NCBI GenBank assembly: GCA_963969495.1
Contig: OZ018321.1
Span: 125,854,298 to 125,918,297, forward strand
DNA: 64,000 nucleotides
Direction of reading: 5' to 3'
From: Ceratothoa steindachneri
Lineage: Eukaryota; Arthropoda; Malacostraca; Isopoda; Cymothoidae
Shown here: positions 57,531-64,000 of the stretch, piece by piece
How the letters are laid out: each line of letters opens with the position of its first letter
Numbering within the stretch: the first letter of the stretch is position 1
Made by a program: the position numbers and the translations under genes
The notes under the pieces: generated by a model
The model's database searches: none
What the model was told of the DNA's origin: nothing
The model's input: only the letters and a program-made list of their open reading frames with translations

Positions 57531-58914
57531 TGTGATAGAACGTGTTGAAGCTGCGTTTAATTTTAACTCCTATCCCGTATTATTTAAAACCACGATGCTG
57601 CCCACGTGCATCTTCGATTCGAGGCTTGGAGTCTTATCACAGCTACCGGATGTCAATGTTTAAACAAGGAGGTTATCGTCCCCCCGTTCGCCCCCATACG
57701 CCGACCTCGCCAGATCGAGTTAGGCTTATGGGCCGATAAGGCATTGTTCTCCGGCTCGGCTGTGCGTTCCCTCCAAGCTTTCACTCCATTTTCCCCCACG
57801 CCAAGGAGATGTCCTGGCTATTTATATGGAAACTTTACCACTAAGATCAGATTAGAGATCCAGATTTTCGTCGCGAAACATCACCACGACCATCTCTCCC
57901 TTTGTCCGCCAAGGGACCTCGACCTCGAGATTCACCATCACTTGTCCAGAAGGAGGACAATATTCCTTGAGTGCCAAAGGTTCGAGTCTTTCCGACGCCA
58001 AGTCCCCAAGGCTTCCCCCCCCCTGTTATTCAAAGGAGAACAGCATTAGAACAGCCATTGTTCGTTTTGAGCCCTTCGCCAAGAAACGGTTCTCTTCCCC
58101 CCCTGTTGTTCAAAGGAGAACAGCATTAGAACAGCCATTGTTCGTCTTGAGCCCATAGACAAGAGACGGTTCTCATCCCCCCCTTTGTTCAGAAGAGAAC
58201 AACCTAGAACAGCCATTGTTCGTTTTGAGCCCTTCGCCAAGAAACGGTTCTCCCTCCCCCCTGTTGTTCAAAGGAGAACAACATTAGAACAGCCATTGTT
58301 CTTGAGCCCGTAGACAAGAGACGGTTCTCATCCCCCCTTTGTTCAGAAGAGAACAACCTAGGACAGCCATTGTTCTTCAAGCCGTTCGTCGAGAAACGGT
58401 TCTCCTTCCCAAGACGCCTCGTCAGGATCCTTTTATCCCCCCTTCCTTCGGCTGGAACTCGCCAGCGGACCGAAACTCCTTTGCGCCACCTTCCACTGCA
58501 CCACTAGTGCCAAAGTTACGTAAGCCAAACGTCACCTTTGAGTATTGATCCCTTTTGTCAATTCTATCCTGTGCTTTAAATTGTTTATTCGAACCATCCC
58601 ATCTCTTTAACTCTATATTTGTTTTACCTTTTTTAATCCCTTAAAACCTTGGATTAGCCCGAGTCTCCACGACCCTCTTCATTCTGTTTTTGTCAATATT
58701 TTCCGTTTTTGTCTTTTGTTTATAGTTATTATTAATAAAACTCTATTTTATTAATGATAGCAATATTATTATCCTTGAGCTCAGTTCCACTTCTTAAGCA
58801 TTTTGAAGATACATAATATCGGCCGCCAGACAGTAACGCACTCTAAAGATAATTAAGGAAGTTCCCTCAACGAATAGTGTGATATATGGTATCGTCGGGA
58901 GTCATTCTACGACA
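57531..58914 (+). repeat. 5' LTR, unit 4
   Basis: TGTGATAG to CTACGACA, 1384 bases, five tandem repeats (about 58016-58402). Confidence 0.93.
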
Positions 58915-59283
58915 TATATATATATATACTATTTAAATTTGGTATCAGGTGTGTAAGGTTTAACGCTATATCTTTGCAAACACTGGTCTCAGTCGAGTAA
59001 AGCATAGTGTTATTCGTTATAATAATAGAATATAGTAGTTCCCTTTTGTTTTAACGATTGCTATCCCCCTTTTTTTTTAAAATTAAGAAGCTGGAGTAGC
59101 TCAAGGAACGGTTATAATAATTTGTTTGTGTTTTTTTTTGTGATTTTAGTCAGTGGTTATTTAGATTGAGAAACCAAGTACGAATAGGTCAGTGCCCATA
59201 TTTAGGTAGGCTAATTCTATAGAGGCATAATTCTTGTTGCAAGGAATTTTAGTTGGTTGACTAGTGCGCCCCCAAGTGCAAAG

Positions 59284-61480
59284 ATGACTCAGTTCGAAAT
59301 CTTTAAAGCGCAAGGAGAGTCCTGTGGACTCTCCGGAAAAGAACTAACTGAGTACATTCAAGAGGAGCAAAGAAAAGAGGAAGAAAGAGAAAGAAAAAAA
59401 GAAGAAAGAAAAAGAGAGGAACGGATAAGACAAGCTGACCATCAGATTGAATTAGCTCGGATTGAAGCAGAATTTCAAAGAAAAATGAAAGTAATAGAAA
59501 AGGAAAGAGTAATCCGACGAGGGGAACGAGAAAGAGAAATACAACGAGAAGAACGAGAAAGAAAAATACAACGAGAAGAACGAGAAAGAGAAAAACAACG
59601 AGAGGAACGAAAAAGAGAAATACAACGAGAAGAACGAGAAAGAAAAATACAACGAGAAGAACGAGAAAGAGAAATCCAACGAGAAGAAAGAAGGAAGGAT
59701 TCGCGCCCCTTCCCAGGAAAGCTGACAAAGTTTCCGAGCCCCGTAAAACCCCCAAACTTCTTTCCCCAAAACCAACAACGGGACTCCAAACCTCCCGTTG
59801 AGACTTCTCCTCCATCTCTCTTCCCGAAGCGACCAACCAGATGTTTCACCTGTGGTGTAGAAAACCACATGAGCTGGAACTTCCCCCAAAATTCTAGGCT
59901 TAAAAGCGGACCAGCCCACCAAGTTTACCAGATTAATGCAACCCCGGCTCCCCCGGTGGTGCAGACCCAAGCAGAAACTTCTCCCCATCCGTCAGGCCAC
60001 CAGGTAAATTTTGTTTTTGATAAAAGTTCAGCGGGAACTTTGAAATATGAGGAGGGCAGCGTGGACAGCTACCGAGTATTGACTCTCGTCAGGGACACAG
60101 GATGTACGTGTTTCATCGTGTCCGACGAACTCCTCCCAGTGGCCTCTAACCACGAAAAATTTGCGGTGGTACATGACTACCTTGGGCGGGCGAACAGATT
60201 CCCCGTCGCTAGATGTTACCTGCAGTGTCAATATTATAATGGCTGGGCTGAAGTCATTGTAGCACATATAAAATTCTGTTCCGTACTTATAGGACAGAGC
60301 CCCCAAGTAAGTTTCGACCCTGTGTTTCAGGCCGCCCTTCCTCGAGGCCGAGATAAGAAAGAAGCCCAGGAGCCCGTCCCCATCAGAACCCCGATACCGT
60401 CCGATTTCTCGGAGACCCCTAACCAGGACTTTAGGACGGAAAATGAGGAGTGTGAATCACTAACACCCTTAGGTGATAAGGCCCAAGACAAGGACACGGA
60501 GACTGTCCGTGGACCCCAAGAAAAAAAGAAGCCCCAACGCGCCCATGGAGATACCTTCGTAGAACTGGACGAAGCATCGGCGCTTGAAGAAGATTACCCC
60601 GCGGAGTCCCTTAATCTAATCCAGACAGTGTGCATCCAACCTGATGCCGATTACCCTCCTCCTTCCCTACCAGGCGAGTCTTTAGAACCCTCTGACCTGG
60701 ATAGTGACGCGCAGCTGACACCACGTCAGAAGAGTCAGCTACAAGAACTAATTAAATGGAATCACCATTTACCCACCCTATTAGCTCTTTTCGAGCAACT
60801 GCGTGAAAATGGCCTCACCATTGGCCCCAGCAAATGCCAGTTTGCCCACGAAACCATCAAATATTTGGGTTTCAAAATAGGACAAAGCAAGTTAGGTCCC
60901 CACGAGAACAAGATTAAGGCAATCGCCCACATGCCCCTCCCGATTACAAAGAAGCCATTAAGATCGTTCCTAGGATCAGCTTCTCCCTATCAGCGATTTG
61001 TTCCGAATTTCGCTGCAATTTTGGCCCCCCTATGCCCCCTTCAGGAAAAGAATTTCCCCGATCGTTTACGTTGGAATGATGTCGCTGTTTCCTTATTTTA
61101 ATCAGCTCAAAAGTAAGTTCATTTCTGCCCCCATTTTTAAGTTGCCCAACCCAGAAAAATCCTTTGGGGTTAAGACCGACGTGAGCAACGAGGGCATTGG
61201 AGGTGTACTCCTTCAATACGTGGATGACAGAACGAGTCATCCAGTTGCATATGCTAGTCGTCAATTATTACCACGCGGAAAGAGATATGCCACTAGAGAA
61301 AAGATAGCTCTATCAATTATCTGGGTCATAGACAAATTCAAGCTGTACTTGATATGTAAAGAATTTCAAATAGGAACCGACCACCATCCGTTAGCCTATA
61401 TTAGGAATTTGAGACACTCAAACGGCCGCATCATGCGCTGGAGTTTACTCTTGCAAGAGTATCAGTTTAAAATAAATTAG
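59284..61480 (+). pseudogene. Compact gag-pol, frameshifted, unit 4
   Basis: The ATG at 59284 opens the same domain series, but a change near 61091 (TTTCCTTATTTT where sisters have TTTCCCATTTT) shifts the frame and ends it at 61101, inside the RT-RNase H join. RNase H continues in the next frame to 61480. The fourth zinc ligand is lost (WNFPQ for WNCPQ). The protease DTG is intact. RNase H reads TDHHPL. Confidence 0.88.
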
Positions 61481-61972
61481 ATAAAAGGTTCCGATAACCA
61501 GGTCGCTGACGCCCTCAGTAGAAATGCGTTACCGAATAGCGTAGAATAATTGTATTCATAGGATTAGTATCTCCATGTAGGTATATACCGTCTTGTACGA
61601 CTTAATTTAAGATTCTTTTGTAATATAATTAATTAATGTATATGTCTGAATTTTGTAACGCTCAATGTCTAATTTTTTGTATGTCTATATATTTGTTCTT
61701 ATTAATTTACGTATAAATTATTTTGTCCCGTATGTACTAAGTTTATATCATTTCATTGTTCCATGCCCTTTTTTTTTCTTTGATTAAGTTGTATTAAAGG
61801 TTATTTTCCCCTGTAATCTAAAGATTAAAATAATCATATGTATTGAGGTAATACTAGTTAGGTGCAGGAAGGTACGGTTGTTACAAGAAAACGAGTTCCC
61901 CACAACGGAGCTCTATCGTTGTCCCTTCTCTCTTTTTTTTTCGAAGTGACAACTTCCCCTGGAATAAAGGGG

Positions 61973-63352
61973 TGTGATAGAACGTGTTGAAGCTGCGTTT
62001 AATTTCAACTCCTATCCCGTATTATTTAAAACCACGATGCTGCCCACGTGCATCTTCGATTCGAGGCTTGGAGTCTTATCACAGCTACCGGATGTCAATG
62101 TTTAAACAAGGAGGTTATCGTCCCCCCGTTCGCCCCCATACGCCGACCTCGCCAGATCGAGTTAGGCTTATGGGCCGATAAGGCATTGTTCTCCGGCTCG
62201 GCTGTGCGTTCCCTCCAAGCTTTCACTCCATTTTCCCCCACGCCAAGGAGATGTCCTGGCTATTTATATGGAAACTTTACCACTAAGATCAGATTGGAGA
62301 TCTAGATTTTCGTCGCGAAACATCACCAGGACCCTCTCTCCCTTTGTGCGCCAAGGGACCTCGACCTCGAGATTCACCATCACTTGTCCAGAAGGAGGAC
62401 AATATTCCTCGAGTGCCAAAGGTTCGAGCCTTTCCGACGCCAAGTCCCCAAGGCTTTCCCCCCTGTTGTTCAAAGGAGAACAGCATTAGAACAGCCATTG
62501 TTCGTTTTAAGCCCTTCGCCAAGAAACGGTTCTCTTCCCCCCCCTGTTGTTCAAAGGAGAACAGCATTAGAACAGCCATTGTTCGTCTTGAGCCCGTAGA
62601 CAATAGACGGTTCTCATCCCCCCCTTTGTTCAGAAGAGAACAACCTAGAACAGCCATTGTTCGTTTTGAGCCCTTCGCCAAGAAACGGTTCTCACCCACC
62701 CTGTTGTTCAAAGGAGAACAACATTCCAACAGCCATTGTTCTTGAGCCCGTAGACAAGAGACGGTTCTCATCCTCTCTTTGTTCAGAAGAGAACAACCTA
62801 GGACAGCCATTGTTCTTCAAGCCGTTCGTCGAGAAACGGTTCTCCTTCCCAAGACGCCTCGTCAGGATCCTTTTATCCCCCCCCTTCGGCTGGAACTCGC
62901 CAGCGGACCGAAACTCCTTTACGCCAACTTCCACTGCACCACTAGTGCCAAAGTTACGTAAGCCAAACGTCACCTTTGAGTATTGATCCCTTTTGTCAAT
63001 TCTATCCTGTGCTTTAAATTGTTTATTCGAACCATCCCATCTCTTTAACTCTATATTTGTTTTACCTTTTTTAATCCCTTAAAACCTTGGATTAGCCCGA
63101 GTCTCCACGACCCTTTCCATTCTCTGTTTGTCAATATTTTCCGTTTTTGTGTATTGTTTATAGTTATTATTAATAAAACTCTATTTTATTAATGATAGCA
63201 ATATTATTATCCTTGAGCTCAGTTCCACTTCTTAAGCATATCGAAGATACATAATATCGGCCGCCAGACAGTAACGCACTCTAAAGATAATTAAGGAAGT
63301 TCCCTCAACGAATAGTGTGATATATGGTATCGTCGGGAGTCATTCTACGACA
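61973..63352 (+). repeat. 3' LTR, unit 4
   Basis: TGTGATAG to CTACGACA, 1380 bases, five tandem repeats (about 62457-62843). Confidence 0.93.
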
Positions 63353-63621
63353 TTGTAAGTTCACCCCAAATCAAAATATTTTTTTATTAGAGCACGATTC
63401 CTTAGCAGATATGATTATTCAAATTCTAGATCATATAGAGAACCTTCTGATATTAATTATCAAAAATATAAAGTTGGATTAAAAATACATAATTTTTATC
63501 CGTGTACAAAGTAATAAGGTTGCGGACATCCATGAAATTCTAATTGAAATTATGTATTTTCACCTGGATGTAAAATAAAAATAAGTTTGTTTTTACGTTA
63601 AGCTGTCTTTTATTCAATAGT

Positions 63622-64000
63622 TATATAAGAGTGTAAACGAATCAGATATTCAGTTAAAAATGAACCGCCGATTGTTATACTTATTACATCCCCAAGCCTA
63701 CCAACATCTTTTGGTGGGGTAAATCTGATGTGGAATGCTTTCTGTCAGGTTTGGATAGCTATACACTACACAAACCCGTACGAAAAAGATTCAAGACAAA
63801 ACACGTAAATGCCCAAGGTTCAAACGAGATTTGGCAACTAGATCTAAATATTATGTCTAAGTTTGAAAGTTTTAATAATGGTATATGTTGCATACGCTTT
63901 GTAATTGACGTATATTCTAGATATCTCTGGCTAATTCCTTTAAAGGACAAGACGCACCATCAGGTGATAACAAATGCTTTACGAAATCTCATGGAAGAAA
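63622..64000 (+). pseudogene. Core promoter and start of Polinton-type integrase remnant, unit 4
   Basis: TATATAAG 63622-63629, TCAGTT 63650-63655, ATG 63660. The integrase frame shows the unit 1 variants (YTLHKPV, WQLDL), unlike units 2 and 3. It is cut by the window end before the second catalytic Asp. The stretch 63358-63621 is as in unit 1. Confidence 0.75.

Larger units (their letters stand above)
57531..63352 (+). mobile_element. Compact non-autonomous gypsy element, unit 4
   Basis: LTR (57531-58914), leader (58915-59283), broken gag-pol (59284-61480), non-coding 3' part (61481-61972), LTR (61973-63352). TTGTA at 57526-57530 and 63353-63357. The purine tract is changed to GGAATAAAGGGG. 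Confidence 0.93.
51623..64000. repeat. Array unit 4 (cut by window end)
   Basis: Direct copy beginning with the mariner word at 51623. The window stops inside the integrase remnant, about 280 bases before the expected next junction. Whether the array continues cannot be seen. Confidence 0.93.

Noticed and set aside
8023..64000. Concatemer of a replicating viral genome
   Set aside because: The unit consists of nested dead elements with no replication or capsid gene, so a viral genome is not supported. Amplification by circle or unequal exchange remains possible.

Overview
This is metazoan repeat DNA, most likely arthropod. It has no bacterial operons, tRNA or rRNA genes, and no intact single-copy host gene that I can recognise. 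Every coding signal belongs to a mobile element or to a decayed gene fragment. The arthropod guess rests on the mariner, Tigger/pogo and Polinton-type remnants, on long TA and CA microsatellites, and on a TATA + TCAGTT core promoter of arthropod type. A decapod crustacean would fit, but the sequence does not prove it.

Layout. (A) 1-6601 is an old, decayed Ty3/gypsy LTR retrotransposon on the minus strand. Its two LTRs are 1-1157 (clipped by the window edge) and 5447-6601. Its domains run gag (coiled coil, SCAN-like capsid, CCHC knuckle), protease, integrase with a GPY/F tail, then an RT remnant and RNase H. Integrase therefore precedes RT, the Gmr1-like order. (B) 6602-7403 is unassigned sequence ending in a TA microsatellite. 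(C) 7404-8304 is an internally deleted mariner with both inverted ends and TA flanks. (D) From 8023, inside that mariner, to the window end lies a head-to-tail array of a unit of about 12.6 kb: 8023-26365 (18.3 kb, enlarged by extra retroelement sequence), 26366-38967, 38968-51622 and 51623-64000 (incomplete).

Each unit contains, in order: a mariner 3' part and a second mariner end; about 0.8 kb of plain sequence; the C-terminal part of a Tigger/pogo transposase (minus strand); a 2.4-kb degenerate satellite with a monomer of about 60 bp; a CA/TA microsatellite; a long imperfect hairpin; an unrecognised decayed ORF; a plus-strand LTR element flanked by TTGTA; and a Polinton-type integrase remnant that runs straight into the mariner piece of the next unit.

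The plus-strand element is a relative of the minus-strand one, reduced to gag N-terminus, CCHC, protease, RT C-terminus and RNase H. It has lost capsid, integrase and the RT catalytic core, yet these parts remain fused in one 731-codon reading frame that is open in three of five copies. In unit 1 the element is a dimer (LTR-body-LTR-body-LTR) with an inverted solo LTR of the same family nested inside, flanked by GAGCT. The most interesting observations are the large array with mosaic sequence variants, the Gmr1-like domain order, the compact non-autonomous gag-pol frame, and the unrecognised gene that the LTR element split.
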